Assembly (NCBI GenBank): GCA_964394475.1
Contig: CAYMXZ010000052.1
Span: forward strand, 1 to 18,036
Length of the DNA stretch: 18,036 nucleotides
Direction of reading: 5' to 3'
DNA from: RQOF01 sp964394475
GTDB taxonomy: Bacteria; Calditrichota; Calditrichia; RBG-13-44-9
Part shown: positions 1 to 9,485 of the stretch, piece by piece
Layout of the letters: each line of letters starts with the position of its first letter
How positions within the stretch are numbered: position 1 is the stretch's first letter
The notes under the pieces: model-generated
The model's input: the letters and a program-made list of their open reading frames with translations, nothing else
What the model was told of the DNA's origin: nothing
Databases searched by the model: none
Made by a program: the position numbers and the translations under genes

Positions 1-1
1 T

Positions 2-554
<553 letters not shown>

Positions 555-556
<2 letters not shown>

Positions 557-577
557 TGTCCTTGCAAGAAGGACATC
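555..577. promoter_or_regulatory. Hairpin 2, perfect 9-bp inverted repeat just before the ATPase gene
   Basis: GATGTCCTT (555-563) and AAGGACATC (569-577) are perfect reverse complements separated by the five bases GCAAG. The structure starts within the TGA stop of the methylase frame and ends 13 bases before the ATG at 591. The right arm holds AAGGA, the only Shine-Dalgarno-like stretch near that ATG, though about 17 bases away. If folded in RNA the stem would hide it. This is inference from position only. Confidence 0.55.
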
Positions 578-590
578 TCTAAATTATATT

Positions 591-1916
591 ATGGCCATGC
601 TCTTACACCCGGTACTGCAGGAAAAACTGACCGCCGGCCTCGAGCCCATCGTTCTCGAAGGAATGACCCGGCGAGATGTGAAGTTACCCCCCATCCGCGA
701 CAAGGTACATACCGTGATTGGTATGCGGCGAGCCGGCAAAACAACCTTTCTGCGTCAGGTACAGCAGGAGCAACAGCAAACATTAAGCCCTGAACGAGCA
801 GTATATGTGAGCTTCGATGACGATCGATTGGCTGACCTGCCTCTTACCCAGCTGGATGCCGTTTTAGAAGAATATTACCGCACTTATCCACAGTTTCGCG
901 GACGGGAAATGATATGGTGGTTTTTTGATGAGATCCAGCTGGTGACTGGCTGGGAGCGATTCATCCGTCGACTGCTGGACACTGAAAAGGTGAACATCGT
1001 CATCTCCGGCTCATCGGCACGGTTGCTCTCCCGCGAGGTTCATACCTCATTGCGAGGACGTGGATTTGAGACCATCCTGCGTCCCTTCAGTTTCCGCGAA
1101 TTTCTCCGACATCGAGGAGAAGAACCAGATAAGCCGGTGGCACGCCTGAGCTCCGCTGAACGCTCGCTTTTAGAGAAACGACTGCGGGAATATCTTAATG
1201 TAGGTGGGTTTCCTGAAGCCCAGGGATTGGAGGTGCGCCTGCGAATCCAATTGCTTCAGAGCTATGTGGACACCTTGCTGTTGCGTGATGTGGTGGAGCG
1301 TTATCAGGTAAGTCAGGTAGCGGCTTTACGCTGGCTGGCGCGCACCTGCTTGCGAAACCCTGCTGCTCTTTTCAGCGCCCATGCACTTTATCGAGACCTG
1401 AAATCACAGGGACACGCGGTTTCCAAGGACACCGTCCATAACCTGCTCGGATACCTTGTCGATGCTTTTCTGTTGAATTTGGTACCGCTTTCCACCGAGT
1501 CTGAACGTCAACGGAATGCCAATCCACGCAAAGTCTATCCGGTGGATCCTGGATTTATTAACGCTTTCGACATCAGTGGGCGCGCCAATTGGGGTCATGC
1601 ATTGGAAACCGCTGTTTTGAATGAACTGCAGCGACGCGGAGCGGAAGTTGGCTACGTTAAAACTGAGGAAGGATTCGAGGTGGACTTCCACAGCCGCATC
1701 CCCGGTGAGGAAGAGAGTCTCATCCAGGTATGTGCCGAAACCACCTCACCTGATGTTCTCCAGCGCGAACTGAGGGCTTTAAGCATAGCCGCCCAAAAGT
1801 ATCCCCGAGCAAAGCAATTTCTCATTGGCTTGACCCGATTGGATAACCTGACAGTCACCGATAAATACGTGCAAGTAATTCCAGCTTATGAATGGTTACT
1901 GGATGTGAAACCATGA
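591..1916 (+). CDS. AAA_14 / DUF4143 family ATPase
   Basis: A 441-residue P-loop ATPase of the AAA_14 plus DUF4143 architecture. The Walker A motif is GMRRAGKTT (residues 44-52), and Walker B is WWFFDEIQ with D113 and E114. The sensor-like stretch ISGSSARLLSRE and the RGRG...PFSFREFL segment are hallmarks of the family. The C-terminal DUF4143 part resembles a PD-(D/E)xK fold: E339, EVDF with D365, then IQVC at 378-381 where an ExK would be expected, so nuclease activity is doubtful. The family is widespread and its role is mostly unknown; it is often found in mobile or defence contexts. ATG 591 is chosen because it is the first in-frame ATG after the upstream stop; the ribosome binding site is weak. 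The last bases overlap the helicase start (ATGA), so the two proteins are probably made in coupled fashion. Family is secure; function is not. Confidence 0.9.
   Translation: MAMLLHPVLQEKLTAGLEPIVLEGMTRRDVKLPPIRDKVHTVIGMRRAGKTTFLRQVQQEQQQTLSPERAVYVSFDDDRLADLPLTQLDAVLEEYYRTYPQFRGREMIWWFFDEIQLVTGWERFIRRLLDTEKVNIVISGSSARLLSREVHTSLRGRGFETILRPFSFREFLRHRGEEPDKPVARLSSAERSLLEKRLREYLNVGGFPEAQGLEVRLRIQLLQSYVDTLLLRDVVERYQVSQVAALRWLARTCLRNPAALFSAHALYRDLKSQGHAVSKDTVHNLLGYLVDAFLLNLVPLSTESERQRNANPRKVYPVDPGFINAFDISGRANWGHALETAVLNELQRRGAEVGYVKTEEGFEVDFHSRIPGEEESLIQVCAETTSPDVLQRELRALSIAAQKYPRAKQFLIGLTRLDNLTVTDKYVQVIPAYEWLLDVKP
1913..1916 (+). other. ATGA stop/start overlap of ATPase and helicase genes
   Basis: The ATPase stop TGA (1914-1916) overlaps the helicase start ATG (1913-1915). 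No strong Shine-Dalgarno sequence precedes this ATG, only GGATG about ten bases before it. This arrangement is typical of translational coupling, and it is the main reason for choosing this start. Confidence 0.75.
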
Positions 1917-4900
1917 ATACCATTTTTGATCTATATGCAGCGGTACTTACTGATTACCGCGACTTTGTTCGCTCATTTTTATCTATTTCAGATGAGCGAG
2001 TGCGAAAATTTGTGGAGCAAGTCCTGGAAGATGAGGCAATGTTATGGCCAGACCCATTGGTGCAGATCAGCCCGGGTTACGCCACCAGTGCTACTGTGGA
2101 CGAACTGGCCAGGCAGGGCATAATCACTGGTGAATCAGCCCACATCTTTCGCACCGCCGAAGGCAAACCATTTCTTCTTTATCGACATCAGGAAGAGGCG
2201 ATCCGTAAAGCCAGGAATGGTGAAAGTTTTGTGGTTACCAGCGGTACAGGTTCGGGTAAGAGTTTATGCTATTTTCTGCCAATAATGGACAGTATCATTC
2301 GCCAACCAGTTAGCACTGATTTCAAAACGGTGGCGCTGGTAGTTTATCCAATGAATGCACTGGTTAATTCGCAGTATCAAGCACTTGAGACTTTAAAAAC
2401 CAATTATCAACATCGAACCGGTCGTCCCTTTCCAATTACCTTTGCCAGGTATACTGGAGATACCCCGGAAAAAGTACGTGAACAGATGCGGCACGAACCA
2501 CCGCAAATCCTGCTCACCAATTATGTCATGGGTGAATTGCTTCTTGTCCGACCCGAAGATCAACGTTTTTTACCGTCACACGCGCTGCGTTTTTTGGTAT
2601 TTGATGAGTTGCATACCTATCGTGGCCGGCAAGGCGCCGATGTGGCCATGCTGGTTCGCCGGCTGAAAGCTCGTTGTGCCACTTCTAACCTGATACACAT
2701 CGGCACCAGCGCGACAATGGTAGCTCGACCCAATGCCACTTCTACGGAACGTAGACAAGCGGTAGCCGATTTTGCTACTCGCTTTTTCGGCTATCACTTT
2801 CTGCCAGACCACGTCATTGAGGAGACGCTATCGCCGTTTACGGAAGGCGGGCTGCCATCTCGCGATGAGCTTGTGGCAAGCTTTTCCCAGGAATTACCCC
2901 ATGCTGTGGAGGAATTTCGCCGCCATGCACTGGCACGTTGGCTGGAATATAAACTTGGTATCGAACATCAGGCGGATGGAAATTTGCGGCGTCCTCAACC
3001 CTCTACGCTCACTGAAGTCGCTGAAAATTTGGCACAACTCACTGGAAAGCCCAGGCAAATGTGTGAAGAACGTTTGCGCGAAGTGCTGAATGTTGGAGGC
3101 CAGCTGGTTCGTGAAGGGCAAAACCGTGCCTTGGCCTTCAAACTCCATCAATTTATCAGTCAAGGGCGTGCCATCTATGCTACCTTAGAATCGGCGGAGA
3201 AGCGGAAGTTTTCTGTGGAAGGTCAATTGATGTCTAGTGACGGTAATCTTTATGTGCCAATTAAATTTTGTCGGCAGTGCGGACAGGATTACTACCATGT
3301 TATATTTAAAAATGACCAAATCTGGCCACATAGAGTTGGTATGGAAAGTGAAGATGAAGACGAAGAAACGGGCTTTCTTATGCTCGCTTCGACCGAGGAT
3401 CAATGGAATGAATCCATGTTACCAGAGGAGTGGCGAAATGCAAACGGGAAGTTAAAATCACCGTGGAGAGATCGTTTACCTACCTATTTATGGGTTTTAC
3501 CGGATGGCAAATATTCGGAAAAGAAAGTTGCGGATGCCCAGAAAATGTGGTGTATGCGCGGGGGTTTTTATCTTTGTTTAAATTGCGGAGAATTTTACAC
3601 GGCCAAAGAGAGGGATTTTACCAAGCTGGCCACTCTTTCCAGTGAAGCACGTTCCAGTGCCACCACGGTATTAGCTACCGCTCTTTTGCGCCACGCCAAT
3701 CGCACAGCGGCAGCGAAGGATAAGCTTTTAACTTTCACCGATAATCGACAGGACGCTTCACTGCAAGCGGGCCATTTCAACGACTTTGTTCAAGTCAGTC
3801 TAATGCGCGCGGCACTATATGCTGCTCTTCAGAAAAAAACAACCCTCCGATTTGATGAGGTAGCACGAGCGGTGGTGGAATGTTCTGGACTTACCCTTAG
3901 TGATATCGCTCGTAATCCGGATCTAAGCCCCACCTCAGCAATAGCCAATGATGTATGGGCGTCTTTCACTGAACTGACAGAATATCGTTTGTATGAAGAC
4001 TTACGGCGAGGTTGGCGAGTAGTTATGCCCAATCTGGAGCAAGTGGGTTTGCTGAGAATGGAGTACCGTGGCCTGAATGAATTATGCCAAGATGATTCTC
4101 AATGGGGCTTTCATCCAGCCATTGCTAAGTTAACCAGGGAAAAGCGCCAATTGGTGCTTCGTGCGGTATTGGATCAATTCCGCCGTAAACTCGCCATTCG
4201 AACTCGCGTGCTGGAAGAAAACGTTAGGCAACAGATCCAACGTCGCTCTGCCCAGCACCTGAACGATTTCTGGGGTACCGACCCAGATGTAGATGAACTG
4301 CGGAAAGCCCAACGTTTCGTTCGCCGAGGAAAATCTTCCCGATTGGTGGACGGGTTCAGTTTATCTGACCAGAGTACGTTGGGACGTTTTCTACGCGACC
4401 GGCTTCAACTCGATAAAGATGACTATAATCAATTTATCGATAATTTTTTGAATTTACTCGTTAAGCAAGGGTTTCTCATTCAAATTGATGTCATAGATGA
4501 TCACCGCTTCTATCAACTCGATGCAGGTTGTTTACTATGGTGTCTTGGTACTGGTAATCCACCTCCTCCGGATCCAATATATTCACACCGCGCCTCTGAT
4601 ATGGGTTATATTGAGGTGGAGCGCCGCGCCAATGCATTCTTTCAACGCTTTTATCAGGAAAAAGCTGCGAGTCTTGCGGCACTGGAAGCCAGAGAGCACA
4701 CCGCACAAGTGGTGCGGCCTGGCGAGAGAGAACGCCGCGAAAACCGCTTTCGATGGTCAAAAGAAGATGCCGCCAGAGCCGCGGAATTGGGTCGTCGCTT
4801 ACCTTACCTGGTTTGTTCACCGACAATGGAATTAGGTGTGGATATCGCCGACCTGGAATTGGTACATTTACGCAATGTACCTCCAACACCTGCAAACTAT

Positions 4901-6982
4901 GCCCAACGTTGCGGTAGAGCAGGTCGACAGGGACAACCAGGAATTGTGATTACTTATTGCGGCGCCCTGAATAGCCATGACCAATATTTTTTCCGCCGGC
5001 GAAAGGAGATGGTTGCTGGTATAGTCCGCCCACCCCTACTGGATATTGCCAATGAAGCACTGCTTCGCTCCCATATTCATGCGATGTGGCTGGCACAGAT
5101 TCGCTTACCACTGGGTAAATCCATAGGAGAAGTAATCGACACGGAAATTCAAGATCTTCCTCTTTCTGAGAACGTCAAGGCACAGATTCAGCTGAGCAAA
5201 ACTATTATCCATCAAATCGTACAGGTTGTACAGGAGATCCTGATCCCAGATGTAGCATACTTAGAGCAAAGAGGCTGGTTACAGAGTGAATGGATCGAAA
5301 AAGTACTGCTGGATGCGCCGCGTGAATTCGATCGAGCATTTGACCGATGGCGAGAGCTATACAAATCAGCGATACGACAACGGGACGCAGCCCGAGCAGC
5401 GGAAGACAGGGCACGTACCCGTGACGAACAGCAACGTGCCAGAAGAAACCAGGAAGAAGCGCGTCGGCAGTTAAACTTGCTCCTCCAGTTAGATGTGGCA
5501 CGTGAGGAAAGTGATTTTTATCCTTACCGGTATCTTGCCAGTGAGGGATTTCTGCCTGGATATAATTTTCCAGCTCTGCCGGTACGAGCCTGGATACCAT
5601 GTGGTGATGGAGAATACATTTCTCGCCCTCGCTCTCTTGCCATCCGCGAATTTGCCCCAGGCAATATCATTTATCATGAAGGGGCAAAATGGGAAGTCAT
5701 ATCCTTCCAGACACCGCCTGGCGGACTGGATGAGCGGAAAAGCCAAAAACGTTTCTGTTACACCTGCGGAGCATTCTGTTCAACAGAATGCGATTTATGC
5801 CCGGTATGCCAAACCCGCTTCGATGCAGAAAATAGCCTTGTGTCTACTATCGTGGAAATGCCAAACGTAAAAACCCGGCGTCGGGAACGAATTACCTCAG
5901 AAGAAGAAGAACGCCGTCGTCAAGGGTATAAAATTGAAGTTTTCTATCGGTTCTCTCCTGAGGTAGAAACATCACGACCTATCCAGGCCGAGGTTAGCGC
6001 TAATGATAAGAAATTGTTTCAGCTTACATTCGCTCCAGCGGCGACCTTGTTGGACATCAATTATGGCTGGCGAGGGGCTGGTCAACTGGGATTTCTTTTG
6101 GACTTTGAGAGCGGTGAGTGGGTTACTTTGCAAGAGACTAAAGCTCCTCAACCGGGGCACCAAAATCGCTTAGAACGTGTTCACCTGGGAGTGATTACGA
6201 CACAAAACATTTTATTAATCCGCCCGGTTGATCCAAACTATTGGCAGGATTCCACAATTGAAGCAACACTACAATATGCCTTACAGCGAGGCATAGAACA
6301 GGTGTTTCAACTGGAAGAGTCAGAACTTGGTGCCAAACGCGTTGGACGGGAGGATCATCGCGCCATTCTCTTATATGAGGCCACCGAAGGCGGTTGTGGT
6401 GTCCTGCGACGTTTAATGGAAGAACCTAATACTCTCGCGAACATTGCTAAAGAAGCATTAGCACGTTGTCATTTCACCCTCGATAAAAAAGATCTAAAAC
6501 CGGATTGCGTGGCAGCATGCTATGAATGTTTGCTTAGTTTTAATAACCAGCATGAAGCCTTTTTACTTAACCGAAGACGTATACTCTCCCTATTGCTCGA
6601 TTTGAGCGTGAGTGTGACTTTTCCTAAAACCGCAGGTCATTCCTGGGAGGATCATTTCAAATGGCTGCACTCGCTCATCGATTCCCGCTCAGAGCTGGAG
6701 AAAAAGTTCCTTGAGATTCTAAAAAAGACCCATGCTCATCTGCCCGATGAAGCACAAAAACAGATTCCTGTTCTCGGATGCATTCCGGATTTCTTCTATC
6801 AGCCCAATGTATGTGTATTCTGTGACGGTAGTGTACATGACGAACCTTCACAACGTTCTCGAGATGAAATGATTAGAAAGGAATTACAACAGCACGGTTA
6901 TCGGGTAATTGTCATTCGTTATGATCGCGATTTATTGGAGCAGATAAAACAATATCCAGATGTTTTTGGGAATATTTTATAG
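1913..6982 (+). CDS. Giant COG1205-type helicase with MZB/DUF1998 and C-terminal Vsr/DUF559-like nuclease
   Basis: About 1689 residues, a superfamily 2 helicase. Domain 1 has Walker A SGTGSGKS (110-117), DELH (231-234) and SAT (266-268). Domain 2 opens with TFTDNRQDAS near 605 and has CSPTMELGVDIA (968-979) and QRCGRAGR (998-1005). Two large insertions separate these motifs and hold C453xxC456 and C555xxC558. After domain 2 come a charged, coiled-coil-like stretch (about 1150-1195), the family signature ASEGFLPGYNFP, a six-cysteine cluster (C1282, 1285, 1289, 1293, 1296, 1299) and an MZB/DUF1998 domain with C1519, C1532, C1536 and C1539. The last ~100 residues look like a Vsr/DUF559 PD-(D/E)xK nuclease: E1594/E1596, IPDFFY (D1626), CDGSVHD (D1638), then RDEMIRKEL and GYRVIVIRYD. 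ATG 1913 is preferred over 1892 because it gives the ATGA overlap with the ATPase gene. Relatives include MrfA, DrmA/DrmB and DruE. A role in degrading or restricting foreign DNA is inferred. Confidence 0.9.
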   Translation: MNTIFDLYAAVLTDYRDFVRSFLSISDERVRKFVEQVLEDEAMLWPDPLVQISPGYATSATVDELARQGIITGESAHIFRTAEGKPFLLYRHQEEAIRKARNGESFVVTSGTGSGKSLCYFLPIMDSIIRQPVSTDFKTVALVVYPMNALVNSQYQALETLKTNYQHRTGRPFPITFARYTGDTPEKVREQMRHEPPQILLTNYVMGELLLVRPEDQRFLPSHALRFLVFDELHTYRGRQGADVAMLVRRLKARCATSNLIHIGTSATMVARPNATSTERRQAVADFATRFFGYHFLPDHVIEETLSPFTEGGLPSRDELVASFSQELPHAVEEFRRHALARWLEYKLGIEHQADGNLRRPQPSTLTEVAENLAQLTGKPRQMCEERLREVLNVGGQLVREGQNRALAFKLHQFISQGRAIYATLESAEKRKFSVEGQLMSSDGNLYVPIKFCRQCGQDYYHVIFKNDQIWPHRVGMESEDEDEETGFLMLASTEDQWNESMLPEEWRNANGKLKSPWRDRLPTYLWVLPDGKYSEKKVADAQKMWCMRGGFYLCLNCGEFYTAKERDFTKLATLSSEARSSATTVLATALLRHANRTAAAKDKLLTFTDNRQDASLQAGHFNDFVQVSLMRAALYAALQKKTTLRFDEVARAVVECSGLTLSDIARNPDLSPTSAIANDVWASFTELTEYRLYEDLRRGWRVVMPNLEQVGLLRMEYRGLNELCQDDSQWGFHPAIAKLTREKRQLVLRAVLDQFRRKLAIRTRVLEENVRQQIQRRSAQHLNDFWGTDPDVDELRKAQRFVRRGKSSRLVDGFSLSDQSTLGRFLRDRLQLDKDDYNQFIDNFLNLLVKQGFLIQIDVIDDHRFYQLDAGCLLWCLGTGNPPPPDPIYSHRASDMGYIEVERRANAFFQRFYQEKAASLAALEAREHTAQVVRPGERERRENRFRWSKEDAARAAELGRRLPYLVCSPTMELGVDIADLELVHLRNVPPTPANYAQRCGRAGRQGQPGIVITYCGALNSHDQYFFRRRKEMVAGIVRPPLLDIANEALLRSHIHAMWLAQIRLPLGKSIGEVIDTEIQDLPLSENVKAQIQLSKTIIHQIVQVVQEILIPDVAYLEQRGWLQSEWIEKVLLDAPREFDRAFDRWRELYKSAIRQRDAARAAEDRARTRDEQQRARRNQEEARRQLNLLLQLDVAREESDFYPYRYLASEGFLPGYNFPALPVRAWIPCGDGEYISRPRSLAIREFAPGNIIYHEGAKWEVISFQTPPGGLDERKSQKRFCYTCGAFCSTECDLCPVCQTRFDAENSLVSTIVEMPNVKTRRRERITSEEEERRRQGYKIEVFYRFSPEVETSRPIQAEVSANDKKLFQLTFAPAATLLDINYGWRGAGQLGFLLDFESGEWVTLQETKAPQPGHQNRLERVHLGVITTQNILLIRPVDPNYWQDSTIEATLQYALQRGIEQVFQLEESELGAKRVGREDHRAILLYEATEGGCGVLRRLMEEPNTLANIAKEALARCHFTLDKKDLKPDCVAACYECLLSFNNQHEAFLLNRRRILSLLLDLSVSVTFPKTAGHSWEDHFKWLHSLIDSRSELEKKFLEILKKTHAHLPDEAQKQIPVLGCIPDFFYQPNVCVFCDGSVHDEPSQRSRDEMIRKELQQHGYRVIVIRYDRDLLEQIKQYPDVFGNIL

Positions 6983-7089
6983 TCGAATTTCTTTTTGATA
7001 GCAATACAAGTGAATTTTAATTGATTATTGTTCAATATATCATTTAGAGATAAAGGCAATATCATAAAATAGGAAAATTTATTCTAATC

Positions 7090-8034
7090 ATGAAAACCAT
7101 AACCATCTTTATTTTCACTTTTACCGCTTTATTTATCATTTTCAATCATTCCGCTCTGGCGCTTAAACCAGATCGGATCTACCTGGCCCGACCAGCTGAT
7201 TACGGCATGATGTATCGGGAAATGGTGTTTACTACCAGCGATAGCCTGAATATTAAAGCCTGGTTCTATCCGGCGCAGGACACGGCGGGCATCGCCAATG
7301 AGCTGATCGGACGCTACCTGCCAGTTCCAACCGAACTGAAACGTTCGGCACGTCCCTATGCTGTACCCGATAATCGGCCACGCCCCACGATCATCGTTTG
7401 CCCCGCCGATGCCGGAAATATGCAGTTTCTCATTTTCTACGCCTATCACCTGTGCACCCGCGGATTCAATGTCCTTACCTTTGACTGGCGAGGATTTGGC
7501 GAATCTTCTGACTGGCCGATCGATCCGGATCAACTCTCTTATACGGAATTCCTGCTTGATTATCAGGCGGTTCTGGATGGGATAAAAAAACTTCCGGAAG
7601 TGGATTCAACCCAAATCGGATTATTTGGGTATTCCACCGGCGCCTATCTATCCTTCGCCATGGCCGCTCAACGTCACGATATCTCTGCCCTGGCCTGCCG
7701 GGCACTTATGACTACTTTCACAGATTTACTGAACGTCATCTCTCCCCTTGATACTGCTCGACATTTTAAAGCACCACCCGATTACCCGTCTCAGCTTGAA
7801 CCCCTCCATGCTGCCGAACAGCTGAAGATTCCGGTACTGCTCATCGTGGGCGAAAAAGATAATCGCACCCCGGTATGGATGTCCGAGCAAGTGTATAATA
7901 AACTCACCTCAGCGAAGGAATTATGGATTGTCCCTGGTGCCGAGCACGGCGGTATGAAAGGACCGGAATCCTATAACTATCCGGAATTTTTCGTAAGACT
8001 GGCAGAGTTTTTTCAGAAGTATTTATTAAGATAA
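7090..8034 (+). CDS. Exported alpha/beta hydrolase
   Basis: A 314-residue serine hydrolase of the alpha/beta fold. Residues 1-24 form a Sec signal peptide (MKT, a hydrophobic core, then ALA with probable cleavage after residue 24), so it acts outside the cytoplasmic membrane. The nucleophile elbow is GYSTG with S182, the acid is probably D257 in GEKDNRTP, and the base H286 in AEHGG. The DWRGFGES stretch and the later PVLLIVGEKD strand are typical of the BAAT/peptidase-S9-like hydrolases. The substrate cannot be read from the sequence; an esterase or peptidase is possible. It starts 107 bases after the helicase stop with no good ribosome binding site and no sign of belonging to that cluster. 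The next gene lies 120 bases further on. Confidence 0.88.
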   Translation: MKTITIFIFTFTALFIIFNHSALALKPDRIYLARPADYGMMYREMVFTTSDSLNIKAWFYPAQDTAGIANELIGRYLPVPTELKRSARPYAVPDNRPRPTIIVCPADAGNMQFLIFYAYHLCTRGFNVLTFDWRGFGESSDWPIDPDQLSYTEFLLDYQAVLDGIKKLPEVDSTQIGLFGYSTGAYLSFAMAAQRHDISALACRALMTTFTDLLNVISPLDTARHFKAPPDYPSQLEPLHAAEQLKIPVLLIVGEKDNRTPVWMSEQVYNKLTSAKELWIVPGAEHGGMKGPESYNYPEFFVRLAEFFQKYLLR

Positions 8035-8154
8035 TCTCCGAGCGCTGAAAAAAACGCTACTTCTTTGGCGCCAGTTCAGCCAATCGTGTTAAAAAACAGA
8101 GCAGACATCACTGTCTTTTATTGCTCTTGAAAGACCAAACTACGGAATTGCACA

Positions 8155-8940
8155 ATGAGTGAATATACTATCCAAAAATTTCCCAAAACACGTATCGCGA
8201 CGATCGATGTATGCGCGGTCGGTAAGAAAAAACATCATATGGCGGCGCTGATAGAAGTGGACGTCACCGAGAGCCGGGAAAAGATTAAACAGCGCAAGCA
8301 GAAAGGCGAGACCGTTTCCTTCACCGCCTGGTTGATTAAAGTGATCAGCCTGACCATCAAAAAATATGAACAGGCGGCTTCATATCTCAAAGGGAAACGA
8401 AAGGTTGTAATCTTCAACGATATCAATGTATCGATGATTGTTGAAAAAGAGCTGAATAGTCACAAAATCCCTATTCCCCTGATCATTGATAAAGCCAATA
8501 GGAGAAGTGTCGAATCAATAGCGACCCAGATAAAAGAAGCCCAAAATAAAAATCTTTCAGATAAGGATATCGTTCTTCATCATAAAACCAGTGGTTTGGA
8601 AAAGCTCTACTATATTCTGCCAGGTTGTGCCAGGCGATTTTTCTGGCGATATCTCATCCGACATCCCCGGACCGCTTTCCGCAAAATGGGAAATGTTTCT
8701 ATAACGTCGATTGGAATGATGGGTAAGGTAAACGGGTGGTTTATCCCCATCTCGGTGCATCCGATCTGTTTCGGAATTGGCAGCATTACCAAAAAACCGC
8801 TGGTAGTGGCAGATAAAATTGCGATTCGGGAAGTTTTGAGTATGACGGTTCTGCTCGACCATGACGTGATAGACGGCGCCAATATGGCGCGACTGATCGG
8901 TGAGCTGTGTGAAAATATGACAGGTGGAATGGAATTATAA
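8155..8940 (+). CDS. Stand-alone 2-oxoacid dehydrogenase E2-type acyltransferase domain
   Basis: A 261-residue protein matching only the catalytic domain of dihydrolipoamide acyltransferases (E2 of pyruvate and branched-chain oxoacid dehydrogenases). The active-site motif is DHDVIDGA, with H236 and D240 at the positions of the family HRxxDG; the usual arginine is replaced by D237. SFTAWLIKV and the SITSIGMMG strand also fit the fold. A full E2 is usually 400 or more residues with N-terminal lipoyl and E3-binding domains; both are absent, and no E1 or E3 gene lies nearby. It may therefore be an acyltransferase with another donor, or a chloramphenicol-acetyltransferase-like enzyme, since CAT shares this fold. 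The region around residues 160-185 (YYILPGCARRFFWRYLIRH) is a basic insertion. ATG 8155 has only a weak GGAAT ribosome site. Fold is confident, reaction is not. Confidence 0.82.
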   Translation: MSEYTIQKFPKTRIATIDVCAVGKKKHHMAALIEVDVTESREKIKQRKQKGETVSFTAWLIKVISLTIKKYEQAASYLKGKRKVVIFNDINVSMIVEKELNSHKIPIPLIIDKANRRSVESIATQIKEAQNKNLSDKDIVLHHKTSGLEKLYYILPGCARRFFWRYLIRHPRTAFRKMGNVSITSIGMMGKVNGWFIPISVHPICFGIGSITKKPLVVADKIAIREVLSMTVLLDHDVIDGANMARLIGELCENMTGGMEL

Positions 8941-9173
8941 AAAGTTTTGTCCGTACAACGGTGCTCATATCTCATCTGAATCTTCCCGTCAAGGGTAAAA
9001 AAAAATTATTAACCGCTTTGAACTTTCAACGTCCTAACGAACTTTATTTCCCGCCAATTATCTGAGAAATTTCTTCTTATCATTCATTTTCATTTCCCAG
9101 CGATTTAACATGGTAAATTGAATGGAAATGTGGTATATTCATACCAGCTTATCATATCATTATAGGAGGTAAT

Positions 9174-9470
9174 ATGAAAAAAACCTTCCTGTTCTTCTTT
9201 CCATTGATTCTGATTCTTGTATTGGGAATTTACTGCAAAAAATTTGAAAGGCCCACTCCCCCACCCGGCCAATTGAGCAAAGTGCAACTGGACGTTCTCA
9301 CTGCCATTCCCCTGGAGTATGGAAAATTAACCGCTGTTACTGCCCATTCCCAATATGAAGGCTGGGCGCAATTGTGGTTTGTCGACAGCCTGCAAACCAT
9401 CCGCATGGTACGGATACAATTCCATACCAACCGGATTCACGAACAAGTATTAGTCATCCCTCGCCAATAA
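9174..9470 (+). CDS. Small putative lipoprotein or membrane-anchored protein
   Basis: 98 residues, no recognised family. The N-terminus is MKK followed by a strongly hydrophobic stretch (residues 4-20) ending in GIYC, with C21 followed by KK. This looks like a lipoprotein signal, but tyrosine just before the cysteine departs from the usual lipobox, so lipidation is uncertain; a membrane anchor is the alternative. The remaining ~75 residues are soluble, with a proline-rich PTPPPGQ linker. The start is firm: AGGAGGT at 9164-9170, three bases before the ATG, is a near-perfect ribosome site. The following small membrane protein starts 15 bases after this stop, so the two are probably co-transcribed. 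Confidence 0.7.
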   Translation: MKKTFLFFFPLILILVLGIYCKKFERPTPPPGQLSKVQLDVLTAIPLEYGKLTAVTAHSQYEGWAQLWFVDSLQTIRMVRIQFHTNRIHEQVLVIPRQ

Positions 9471-9485
9471 GGAAAGGAGCGATCC

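Noticed and set aside
4491..5600. Minus-strand open frames of 131-134 residues (4491-4895 and 5205-5600)
   Set aside because: They lie opposite clear helicase motifs (VDIADL, GRAGR) and the GFLPGYNFP region, have no family resemblance, and are shadows of the + strand gene.
1913..6982. Calling the helicase DrmA, DrmB, DruE or MrfA
   Set aside because: It shares the COG1205/MZB architecture with all of these, but its length, inserts, nuclease tail and neighbours match none clearly enough to assign a symbol.
9105..9139. Sigma-70 promoter before the small lipoprotein-like gene
   Set aside because: TTAACA (9105-9110) and TATATT (9134-9139) exist but are 23 bases apart, and TTGAAT (9118-9123) is only 10 bases from the latter.
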